Of a stretch of 19,511 nt of DNA, positions 7,716-14,198 are shown in pieces. This DNA is from an uncultured Acetatifactor sp. GTDB lineage: Bacteria; Bacillota; Clostridia; Lachnospirales; Lachnospiraceae. The stretch is from NCBI GenBank assembly GCA_910579755.1, contig CAJTVB010000036.1, positions 8,946 through 28,456 on the forward strand, written 5' to 3'. Position numbers and translations under genes: made by a program. The notes below the pieces were generated by a model, which had not been told where the DNA came from, did no database searches, and saw nothing but the letters and a program-made list of their open reading frames with translations. Position 1 is the stretch's first letter. Each line of letters starts with the position of its first letter.

Positions 7716-8932
7716 TCTATCTCCTCCCGGATCTCCCCTATAGAGATCCCTCTTTCCCGGGCAATCCGGGAAAGGTCGTCATATTCATATTTCTTTCTGG
7801 TGATTCCGTAGCCTGAGGAAACCTTCCTGCGGATGTCCCCATACGGCGTACGGACAATTTCCATAGAGCGGTCAAGCTTATACCGTCTGCTGACGCTCTC
7901 CCGCACTCCGATAGTGGTAGTATGCCGGAAGATCAGACGAAGCATTTTATCCCGGTCCTCCTCTCTGCACATAACGCAGAGAAGAATCCCCGGCCTGGAT
8001 TTTTTCATTCCCACGGGAACGGTATACACCTCCAGCGCCCCTGCCGCAAACAGCTCTTCCATAGCAAAGCCAATGGCCTCTCCCGTCATGTCGTCTATAT
8101 TGCAGGAAAGCTCTGCCACGCTGTCTCCCCCATTTTCCGTCTCCCCCAGCAGCGCCCGGACACAGTTTGCCCGCTCAAAATCTTTTTTTCCCATGCCATA
8201 GCCCAGGGACCGGATCTTCATCACCGGCATATCCCCAAAGCTGTCTGCAAAATACTTCAGCAATGCGGCTCCGGTAGGAGTACAAAGTTCCCCTTTTACC
8301 CCGCCCCCATAGATGGGAATATCCCTGAGAAGGTACGCCGTGGCAGGAGCGGGAACCGGCAGAATGCCATGAGCGCATTTTACCTGGCCGCTCCCCACAT
8401 GAACGGGAGAAACCACTATCCGTTCCGGAGCCAGACGATCCATCAGCATACAAACCGCCGTCACATCGGCCACCGCATCCATGGACCCCACCTCATGAAA
8501 ATGAATCTGAGAAACGGGCACACCGTGTACATGACTTTCCGCTTCTGCAATCAGGCCGTAGACCGCAAGGATATCCTTCTTTATTTTGGAGGACAACGGC
8601 AGGTTTCCGATAATCTCCTCCACATGGTGCATGCTGCTGTGATGATGGGATTCCTCGTGATGATGATGAGCCTCCTGATTGAAATGTTTTTCATGGCTGA
8701 GATGTTCCCCGGGCTCTCCCTCTGTTTCTTCCTCTCCATGAATCTTTACCGTAATATGAGTGCCAAGAATCCCGCATTTGCTTACGGCTTCTTCCTCCAC
8801 CTTTATCCCGGGAATGCCAAGGCCGTTCAGTTCCTCCAAAAAGCTCCTGGAATCCGGCAATAGCTCCAGCAAAGCTGCCGTCAGCATATCGCCTGCGGCG
8901 CCCATACCGCAGTCTAAATATAATATTCTCAT
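7712..8932 (-). CDS. larC: LarC, nickel-inserting cyclometallase of NPN cofactor synthesis
   Basis: LarC inserts nickel into pyridinium-3,5-bisthiocarboxylic acid mononucleotide, using CTP, to give the nickel-pincer nucleotide. The 406-residue protein opens MRILYLDCGMGAAGDM, the family's start, and contains HFHEVGSMDAVADV, the CTPTGAALL region and NIDDMTGE. Residues 77-103 form a histidine-rich insert with 12 His in 27 residues, a likely nickel store or chelator. I chose the ATG at 8930-8932 because AAAGGA precedes it by about 8 bases. An in-frame GTG at 8980 would start inside a stem-loop and add 16 residues outside the family. Unlike Lactobacillus plantarum, where larC is read by a ribosomal frameshift, this is one continuous frame. 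The gene follows larB by 71 bases and overlaps the lipoprotein start by 4. Confidence 0.95.
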   Translation of the reverse strand: MRILYLDCGMGAAGDMLTAALLELLPDSRSFLEELNGLGIPGIKVEEEAVSKCGILGTHITVKIHGEEETEGEPGEHLSHEKHFNQEAHHHHEESHHHSSMHHVEEIIGNLPLSSKIKKDILAVYGLIAEAESHVHGVPVSQIHFHEVGSMDAVADVTAVCMLMDRLAPERIVVSPVHVGSGQVKCAHGILPVPAPATAYLLRDIPIYGGGVKGELCTPTGAALLKYFADSFGDMPVMKIRSLGYGMGKKDFERANCVRALLGETENGGDSVAELSCNIDDMTGEAIGFAMEELFAAGALEVYTVPVGMKKSRPGILLCVMCREEDRDKMLRLIFRHTTTIGVRESVSRRYKLDRSMEIVRTPYGDIRRKVSSGYGITRKKYEYDDLSRIARERGISIGEIREEIE

Positions 8933-8969
8933 AATCTCTATCCTTTCTGGTTTGCTTAAAATCAGGGGC

Positions 8970-8985
8970 CGGCTGAACACAGCCG
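8970..8985 (-). other. Stem-loop between larB and larC
   Basis: On the transcribed strand, CGGCTG and CAGCCG form a 6-bp stem with a TGTT loop, flanked by further G- and C-rich bases that could extend it. It lies about 40 bases before the larC ATG. There is no T-run directly after it, so it is unlikely to be a terminator; RNA stability or attenuation is possible. Confidence 0.4.
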
Positions 8986-9003
8986 CACCGGAACCCTAAA
9001 CTG

Positions 9004-9750
9004 TTATCCTACATGGTTGATCATGCCTGCCAGGTATCCCGCTCCGAAGCCATTGTCAATATTCACCACCGATACACCGCTGGCACAGGAATTCAGCATG
9101 GATAACAGCGCAGAAACACCCCCGAAGGACGTTCCGTATCCCACGCTGGTGGGCACCCCAATGACAGGACAGTCCGCAAGCCCCCCGATCACACTGGCCA
9201 GGGCCCCTTCCATCCCTGCTATGGCAATAATAACCGTCGCGCTCATGATCTCATCAATGTGGGACAGCAGACGGTGCAGCCCCGCCACACCCACATCATA
9301 CAGGCGCACTACCTCATTCCCATGAATCTGGGCTGTCAGCGCCGCCTCCTCAGCCACGGGAATATCGGAGGTGCCTCCTGTGGCCACCACAATTCTTCCG
9401 ATTCCGTCAGGCTCGGGGAATCCTCCGATAATGCCGATTTTAGCATTTTCCCGGTAATCTATTTCCTGTATTTTAGAAAGATGTTTTGCCGCCTCCGGGT
9501 CAAGGCGCGTAATAAGGATCCTTTTCACATGGCTTTTCTGCATGGTCTCAATGATACCCGCCATCTGCTCCCAGGTTTTACCCGCCCCGTAAATTACCTC
9601 GGCAGCGCCCTGGCGGATGCCCCGGTGCAGATCCACCTTGGCATAACCGATATCTTCAAAGGGCTGTTTTTTAATGGCCAGCAATGCATCATCCACTGAA
9701 AGCTCTCCGTTTTTTAACGCTTCTAAGGTTCTTCTGATTTCATTATTCAA
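9004..9750 (-). CDS. larB: LarB, NaAD carboxylase/hydrolase of NPN synthesis
   Basis: LarB carboxylates C5 of the pyridinium ring of nicotinic acid adenine dinucleotide and cleaves the phosphoanhydride, giving the dicarboxylated mononucleotide used by LarE. The 248-residue protein has an N-terminal helical part (1-45) and a C-terminal domain related to PurE (AIR carboxylase), with VVATGGTSDIPVAEEA at 121-136, GMEGALASVIGGL at 179-191 and GVPTSVGYG at 198-206. C222, in LNSCASGVS, fits the catalytic Cys (Cys221 in L. plantarum) that forms an adduct with the pyridinium ring. The start is a TTG at 9748-9750 with GGAGG exactly 7 bases before it; no ATG in this frame fits. It lies 84 bases after larE. 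Length and motifs are complete. Confidence 0.95.
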   Translation of the reverse strand: MNNEIRRTLEALKNGELSVDDALLAIKKQPFEDIGYAKVDLHRGIRQGAAEVIYGAGKTWEQMAGIIETMQKSHVKRILITRLDPEAAKHLSKIQEIDYRENAKIGIIGGFPEPDGIGRIVVATGGTSDIPVAEEAALTAQIHGNEVVRLYDVGVAGLHRLLSHIDEIMSATVIIAIAGMEGALASVIGGLADCPVIGVPTSVGYGTSFGGVSALLSMLNSCASGVSVVNIDNGFGAGYLAGMINHVG

Positions 9751-9770
9751 ATCCGTACCTCCTCGTGCTT

Positions 9771-9796
9771 AAAGCCATACCTCCCGGTCTGGCTTT
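9771..9796 (-). other. Stem-loop between larE and larB
   Basis: AAAGCCA at 9771-9777 and TGGCTTT at 9790-9796 are perfect inverted repeats (7 bp) around a 12-base loop. The loop contains GGGAGG on the transcribed strand. The hairpin sits 20 bases before the larB start, just ahead of the real GGAGG site. It may tune larB translation or transcript processing; the function is unproven. Confidence 0.4.
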
Positions 9797-9834
9797 CCTG
9801 GGCATTTATTCCATGAAATATTGACTTTCTCCCT

Positions 9835-10581
9835 TCAGCCTCTTGTTTCCAGATCCAGTAAAACCATACAATAATATTTTTTCAGCTCCGCAACAATTTT
9901 TTCCCGGTATTCCAGCGCTCGTTCCAGCTGTGACTCAGGAAGCTGCAATCTGGCTCCATCTCCTATTTTTCGCACCCGGAAGTCTGTAAAGCCCAAAGAA
10001 AACAGGTAGTTCTCCACCGCTTCCACAGCCGCCAGCTTTTGTTCGGTGATCCTTTCTCCGGCCAAAATCCTGGTTGCCAGGCACGCATAAGCCGGCTTAT
10101 TCCAGGTAAAAAGCCCCGCCTCCCGGGAAAGTCTGCGGACTTCTTCCTTTGTAATGCCGCACTCCCGCAGAGGCGACCTTACCGCCAGTTCACGCAGTGC
10201 ACGCATACCGGGCCTGTCTCCCTCTTCATCTGAGGCGTTGGTTCCGTCCAGCAGTACTGTAAATCCGTCCTCCCGGGCCGCCCTTAATATGGCTTCAAAA
10301 ATTGCCTTTTTGCAATGATAACAGCGATCAACGGGATTCTCCGTAATCACCTGATTTTCCAGAATGGGAACCTCAATGACTTCCATGGTTACCTTCAGCT
10401 CCTCTGCCAGCCTTCGGGCATCCTCCAGCTCAAACTGAGGCTGAAAGGAGGTTTTTACATAATAAGCCCTGACTTCAGCGCCATAATGGGCGGCGGCATA
10501 CAATAAATACGCCGAATCCACTCCTCCGGAAAAAGCCAGCGCCGCCTTGGAATTTTTTTGAAAAAACGTTTTTAAATCCAT
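9835..10581 (-). CDS. larE: LarE, ATP-dependent sulfur transferase of NPN synthesis (three-Cys type)
   Basis: LarE adenylates the two carboxylates of the LarB product and replaces them with thiocarboxylates. The 248-residue protein has the PP-loop SGGVDS at 18-23, as in ATP pyrophosphatases, and the conserved stretches RCYHCKKAIF, DGTNASDEEGDRPG and KPAYACLATRI. It carries C87 and C90 (a CxxC) plus C167, which aligns with the sulfur-donor cysteine (Cys176) of L. plantarum LarE. That enzyme is sacrificial and turns its own Cys into dehydroalanine. LarE proteins with three cysteines are reported to hold a [4Fe-4S] cluster and act catalytically, so this is more likely a cluster-type LarE. It is the first gene of the operon, with AAGGGG 7 bases before the ATG. 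Confidence 0.95.
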   Translation of the reverse strand: MDLKTFFQKNSKAALAFSGGVDSAYLLYAAAHYGAEVRAYYVKTSFQPQFELEDARRLAEELKVTMEVIEVPILENQVITENPVDRCYHCKKAIFEAILRAAREDGFTVLLDGTNASDEEGDRPGMRALRELAVRSPLRECGITKEEVRRLSREAGLFTWNKPAYACLATRILAGERITEQKLAAVEAVENYLFSLGFTDFRVRKIGDGARLQLPESQLERALEYREKIVAELKKYYCMVLLDLETRG

Positions 10582-10701
10582 TAATTTACCCCTTGCCGAT
10601 TATTCCAACACAAAAAGCCACACGCCTCCCTTCCGGGAAGAACGTATGACTTCATGTTCATACCTGTATTTCATAAAAAAAGAATTGGAAACAGCTTAAG
10701 G

Positions 10702-10735
10702 AGGGACTTCAGTCCCTGTTGCGGCTTCCAGCCGC
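10702..10735 (-). other. Tandem hairpins in the larE 5' leader
   Basis: Two perfect short inverted repeats sit side by side in the roughly 175-base leader. GCGGCT/AGCCGC is at 10721-10735 (6 bp, loop of 3). AGGGACT/AGTCCCT is at 10702-10717 (7 bp, two bases between the arms). In the RNA the loops would read UGGAA and UGAA. They are followed by CCTTAAGC and, 20 or so bases later, a T-rich run. They could be a regulatory leader or a dispersed palindromic repeat. I do not recognise a known riboswitch consensus. Confidence 0.5.
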
Positions 10736-10763
10736 TTATTCAAATATCATTGGGAATATCCTT

Positions 10764-10792
10764 ATTGTACGAATTTCTCCATCAGTTGTCAA
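10764..10792 (-). promoter_or_regulatory. Promoter of the larEBC-transporter operon
   Basis: On the minus strand the -35 TTGACA (10787-10792) and -10 TACAAT (10764-10769) are separated by exactly 17 bases, close to the sigma-A consensus. Transcription would start near 10757 and give a leader of about 175 bases before larE. No other promoter this strong was seen for the genes from larE to the permeases. Confidence 0.8.
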
Positions 10793-10798
10793 GACAAC
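10785..10798. promoter_or_regulatory. Candidate operator: perfect dyad over the lar -35
   Basis: GTTGTC and GACAAC form a perfect 6-2-6 inverted repeat centred on the lar -35 box. A protein bound here would block polymerase, so a repressor (possibly nickel- or substrate-responsive) is the simplest reading. The L. plantarum lar genes are controlled by LarR, a CRP/FNR-family activator, but I cannot equate this site with a LarR box, and no regulator gene adjoins the operon. Confidence 0.5.
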
Positions 10799-10818
10799 AA
10801 ATTTACAGGACTTTTGTG

Positions 10819-10836
10819 GTTACTATTCACAGTAAC
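10819..10836. repeat. Inverted repeat in the lar/mutS-like intergenic region
   Basis: GTTACT and AGTAAC flank a 6-base spacer as a perfect 6-6-6 dyad. It lies upstream of both divergent units, about 27 bases beyond the lar -35 and 46 bases before the plus-strand TATAAT. It could be an operator for either unit or a copy of a dispersed palindrome. The intergenic stretch 10582-10974 holds this, the lar promoter and leader, and the direct repeat; I see no convincing gene in it. Confidence 0.4.
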
Positions 10837-10881
10837 TTCTTGTAAGAATGGACATATAAGAACAATTTATGGTACACTGAA

Positions 10882-10887
10882 TATAAT
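10882..10887 (+). promoter_or_regulatory. Possible -10 box for the MutS-like pair
   Basis: A consensus TATAAT stands about 88 bases before the first MutS-like gene. The matching -35 position has no good hexamer, so the promoter may be weak or need an activator. Confidence 0.35.
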
Positions 10888-10891
10888 GAAA

Positions 10892-10959
10892 TCCGGCCTG
10901 TTTATAAAATATCGGATGGTCTGTCTGCAATAGATCTCCGAAATAGTCCGGCCTGTTTA
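10892..10959 (+). repeat. 13-bp direct repeat in the MutS-like 5' leader
   Basis: TCCGGCCTGTTTA occurs at 10892-10904 and again at 10947-10959, with repeat starts 55 bases apart. Both copies lie between the likely -10 box and the start codon, the second ending 15 bases before the ATG. The pair could be binding sites in the leader or the scar of a small duplication. Confidence 0.6.
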
Positions 10960-10974
10960 CGATGGAGGCATCCC

Positions 10975-12483
10975 ATGGAATTCCTGAGCATTCTGGATAT
11001 GAAAGAAAATCCGGAAAAAGAAAAACCCCGGCAGGTCTTTCTGCTGGATCTGAATCTCTATCAGATTATTGACAAAATCAATTTGTACTGGGGAGAAAAT
11101 CTTAGCTCCATGTACTGCTGCCTTCCCGCCGACCCGCTGTGCGAGGATTATCGCAGGGAAGTTTATGCAGACATCCGGCAGGAAGCGCTTTACTCTATAT
11201 TATGCAGCCTGCTGGATCAAATGAAGGAACGCAGGGAAATCTTTGCAAAAAAAACTGAGGTTACCCTGGAGCTTCAAAAGCAAGTCTGGCATCTTCAGGA
11301 AATCGCCTGCTACTGCGGCGCATTCCGCCGACTGGCCCGGGAATTAGAGGCTCTTCCCTTAAAGTCAAAAGGAATGCTGGCCTTCCGGGCATATCTCCGG
11401 AATTATGTGGAAAGCGGACGGTTCCGGGATATGGAGAAACGATCTGGGCAGTTATTGGAGAAAATGGCCGGTTTTCGGATGAAGCTGATTTATGAAAATG
11501 ATCGGATAACAGTTTTAGCAGAAGAAACGGAAGGAACCTATGAGTGCTTTCTGCAAAACTGCTTTCCGGGACAAAACCGGCAGATGAGAAGCCCCTTCCG
11601 GACAGACGCAGGTCTTACGGAGCTGGAGCAGGAGCTGATCAGGGCTTTTCAGAAACGAAGTCCCGACTTCTTTTGGGAGACGGAGGATTTTTATAAAAGC
11701 TATCAGGAATATGCGGAAGACACCCTGATCCGATTTTCTTCGGAAATCCGCTATTATCTGGCATTCTATCGTTTTCAGCAGAAGATGCAGGAAAAAGGCT
11801 TTTCTTTTGCGACTCCTTCCCTGGACGAAAACCGGGAACTATCCGCCCGGGGACTGTATGACCTGGCTTTGGCCTGCTCCCGGGGTTCAGGAACGGAGCA
11901 AATTGTCAGCAACGATATGTACTTTGGATCCAAGGAAAGTTTTTTTGTTCTGACCGGACCCAATCAGGGAGGAAAAACCACCTTTGCCAGAAGCCTTGGT
12001 CAGCTAGTTTATTTTACAAAAATGGGGCTGGACGTACCGGCTTCCGCCGCTAATGTCCACCGTTTCTCCCGGATTCTCACCCATTTTTCCGTGGAGGAAA
12101 GCCCGGACACCGGGCGGGGCAGGCTGAAGGAAGAATTGACCCGGCTGGCTCCCATGATGGAAGCAAAATTCCATACGGAAGCTCCTTGTTTTGTAGTCAT
12201 TAATGAGCTTTTTACCACTGCCGCCAACTATGACGCCTGTATTATGGGCCGTAGAGTACTGGAACATTTTATCGCCGCAGGATGCAGAGGAATATATGTG
12301 ACCCACCTGGCGGACCTTTGCCAGGCGCATCCCCAGGTTGTAAGCCTTCGTGCCCTGGCGGACGAGCAGGGAAGACGTACTTTCCGGATCCGCCGCAGTA
12401 CGGCAGAAAGTACTGCCGGAGCAGATCAGCTGGCGGAAAAGCACAAACTAACCTACCAGCAGTTAAAGGAGAGACTTTCATGA
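10975..12483 (+). CDS. MutS-like ATPase without mismatch-binding domain, subunit 1
   Basis: The 502-residue protein ends in a MutS-type ATPase domain: Walker A GPNQGGKTTF from 328 (K334), the loop LTHFSVEESPDTGRGRLKEE at 368-387, then VVINELFTTAANYDA at 407-421 and VTHLADL with H444. In MutS the Walker B reads DE; here it is N410-E411, so the Mg-coordinating Asp is Asn while the catalytic Glu is kept. Residues 1-300 are helical and may correspond to the lever/clamp region. The mismatch-reading domain with its Phe-x-Glu motif is not seen. A GGAGG lies 7 bases before the ATG. The stop overlaps the start of a second, related gene (ATGA), suggesting equal synthesis and a heterodimer. Substrate and pathway are unknown; canonical mismatch repair is unlikely. 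Confidence 0.85.
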   Translation: MEFLSILDMKENPEKEKPRQVFLLDLNLYQIIDKINLYWGENLSSMYCCLPADPLCEDYRREVYADIRQEALYSILCSLLDQMKERREIFAKKTEVTLELQKQVWHLQEIACYCGAFRRLARELEALPLKSKGMLAFRAYLRNYVESGRFRDMEKRSGQLLEKMAGFRMKLIYENDRITVLAEETEGTYECFLQNCFPGQNRQMRSPFRTDAGLTELEQELIRAFQKRSPDFFWETEDFYKSYQEYAEDTLIRFSSEIRYYLAFYRFQQKMQEKGFSFATPSLDENRELSARGLYDLALACSRGSGTEQIVSNDMYFGSKESFFVLTGPNQGGKTTFARSLGQLVYFTKMGLDVPASAANVHRFSRILTHFSVEESPDTGRGRLKEELTRLAPMMEAKFHTEAPCFVVINELFTTAANYDACIMGRRVLEHFIAAGCRGIYVTHLADLCQAHPQVVSLRALADEQGRRTFRIRRSTAESTAGADQLAEKHKLTYQQLKERLS

Positions 12484-14114
12484 AAGCCTGTTTACTATAT
12501 TCCCAAAAAGAGTGGGAAAATACCTCACGATATGTTGACGAAAAGGCCATTGCCAAGGATCTGGGACTGAATACGCTTTTTCTTGCCGCAGCAAAGGAGA
12601 TTCAATGGGAAGACGGAAAAATCAGCCTTATCCAGGAACCTGATCCTTTTCTGGCGGACACTATGAAAAAGGTAATGCTGGTCCCCCTAAAGACAGCGGA
12701 GGAAATTCTGTATCGGCAGGAGATTCTCCGGGATTGTCTCAGGCAGGAGGCTTTTATCTGCAGGCTCTACAATCTGACCTCCCACCTTTTGGGGGAGTGG
12801 AATAAGCTGGGCAGGCGGTCAGGCGCAGGCTCGGGAAATTACAATTCTCCCGGAAGTCTGATTTCGGAAATTTATGTGCTGCAACTGTTTGTATCCGGTC
12901 TGAAGCAATTGAAACAGCTGATGGATGAGCAAAAAGACGATCTCCAGTCACCAGGCCTCCAATCCTTCCATGAAAGGCTCTGCAGTGAATTTTCCTCCCG
13001 GTTGGAAAAAGACCTGGAACGAATCCTGGCGGATGTGATCTTTTATGTGGACACCCGGGAAGCAGAACTAAATGAATCCGGTAGCAAGGGATTTGTGGAT
13101 AAGCCACGCCTGATTATGGGCTGTGTGATTGGTCAAGGACTGAAGCTGGAAGATTTTCGATTGGATGAAGTGGAAACGGAATCTAAAAAACAACGGCGCG
13201 CCGTCAATATTCTGGCCCGGGCCCAGGATTATCTGAATATGCGTTCAAAAAATATCATTTCCGTGCGAACAGACACCGCTCTCCCGGAGCAGATGAAGCA
13301 GCTGGAATTTGAAGCAGTCCGGCATATCGTTTCCTGCTCCAAGCCGTTTATCAGCGCACTCGCCGGCTTTTGGGACCAGCTGCATTTTCAAGCGGCTTTT
13401 TATCGCGGAGCTGTCAATTTAAAGCATTTTATGGATCGATTTCATATCAACTGCGCTTTCCCGGTTCCCGGAAAATGCCGGACCCTTCACTTCCGGGAAT
13501 TGCAGGAGGTGGTCATGGGGCTGGAGCAGCATATGGCGCCGATAGGTAATACCTGCGATCTGAACGAAATAACATTGCTGCTGGTAACCGGAGCCAATCA
13601 GGGCGGAAAATCTACCTTTTTAAGGAGCATCGGTATCGCCCAGGTTATGCTGCAATGCGGCCTGTTCGCGGCGGCAGAAAGCTTCGAAAGCGGTATTTTT
13701 CCATCTCTTTTCACGCATTTTACCAGGCGGGAAGACAGCGCCATGAACAGCGGACGCCTGGATGAGGAGCTGGGACGCATGAGCCAGATTATTGATCACC
13801 TGGAAGGAGCCTCCATGATCCTTTTAAACGAGTCGTTTGCCTCCACAACGGAAAAAGAAGGCTCCGCTATCGCCTATGACATTGTCCGGGCTCTGGCAGA
13901 GGCGAATATAAAAATCCTCATGGTCACTCACCTGCTCTCCTTCGCTCAAAAAGTACAGAATGAATTACAAGGACCGGAGCTTCCCACAGCATTTTTGAGC
14001 GCCCAGCGCATAGAGCAGCAGGGACGCATGCAGCGCACCTATAAGATGATTCCCCACGAACCGGAGCTGACCAGTTTCGGACTGGAGTTGTATGACGAGA
14101 TCATATTGTCATAG
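12480..14114 (+). CDS. MutS-like ATPase without mismatch-binding domain, subunit 2
   Basis: The 544-residue protein is a diverged relative of its upstream partner. It has a helical N-terminal part (about 60-350) and a C-terminal MutS ATPase domain: VTGANQGGKSTFLRSIG (K377), LFTHFTRREDSAMNSGRLDEE at 410-430, ILLNESFASTTEKEGSAI and MVTHLLSFA with H484. As in the partner, Walker B has Asn (N450) where MutS has Asp, followed by E451. No mismatch-recognition or connector domain and no C-terminal nuclease (Smr) domain is visible. I start it at the ATG overlapping the previous stop, because the coding frame upstream of that point only mirrors the first gene. The paired Walker A and loop motifs suggest MutS-like composite ATP sites at a heterodimer interface. 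The function is not known. Confidence 0.85.
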   Translation: MKACLLYSQKEWENTSRYVDEKAIAKDLGLNTLFLAAAKEIQWEDGKISLIQEPDPFLADTMKKVMLVPLKTAEEILYRQEILRDCLRQEAFICRLYNLTSHLLGEWNKLGRRSGAGSGNYNSPGSLISEIYVLQLFVSGLKQLKQLMDEQKDDLQSPGLQSFHERLCSEFSSRLEKDLERILADVIFYVDTREAELNESGSKGFVDKPRLIMGCVIGQGLKLEDFRLDEVETESKKQRRAVNILARAQDYLNMRSKNIISVRTDTALPEQMKQLEFEAVRHIVSCSKPFISALAGFWDQLHFQAAFYRGAVNLKHFMDRFHINCAFPVPGKCRTLHFRELQEVVMGLEQHMAPIGNTCDLNEITLLLVTGANQGGKSTFLRSIGIAQVMLQCGLFAAAESFESGIFPSLFTHFTRREDSAMNSGRLDEELGRMSQIIDHLEGASMILLNESFASTTEKEGSAIAYDIVRALAEANIKILMVTHLLSFAQKVQNELQGPELPTAFLSAQRIEQQGRMQRTYKMIPHEPELTSFGLELYDEIILS

Positions 14115-14198
14115 CTGCAACCATATTCCCGGTTATTTCCTGTATATCTGCAAGGCAGTCATACAGCTCCATATAAAAGCTCAAAGGTCTGATAAGCT

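Noticed and set aside
7922..8863. A 313-codon open frame on the plus strand opposite larC
   Set aside because: It mirrors larC codons, including the His-rich stretch read as Met-rich sequence, and resembles no family.
7712..8932. Programmed frameshift splitting larC into larC1 and larC2
   Set aside because: Both halves are in one continuous frame with family motifs throughout, so no frameshift is needed.
8933..8980. A longer LarC from a GTG at 8980
   Set aside because: The start lies in a stem-loop with no ribosome site, and the extra 16 residues precede the family's usual N-terminus; the ATG at 8932 is well placed.
10582..10760. NiCo-type nickel/cobalt riboswitch in the larE leader
   Set aside because: The leader shows two simple tandem hairpins, not the four-way junction and conserved bases of that class as I know it.
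10654..10845. A 63-codon plus-strand frame in the lar/mutS-like intergenic region
   Set aside because: It runs through the lar promoter and leader hairpins, lacks a good ribosome site, and its product looks random.
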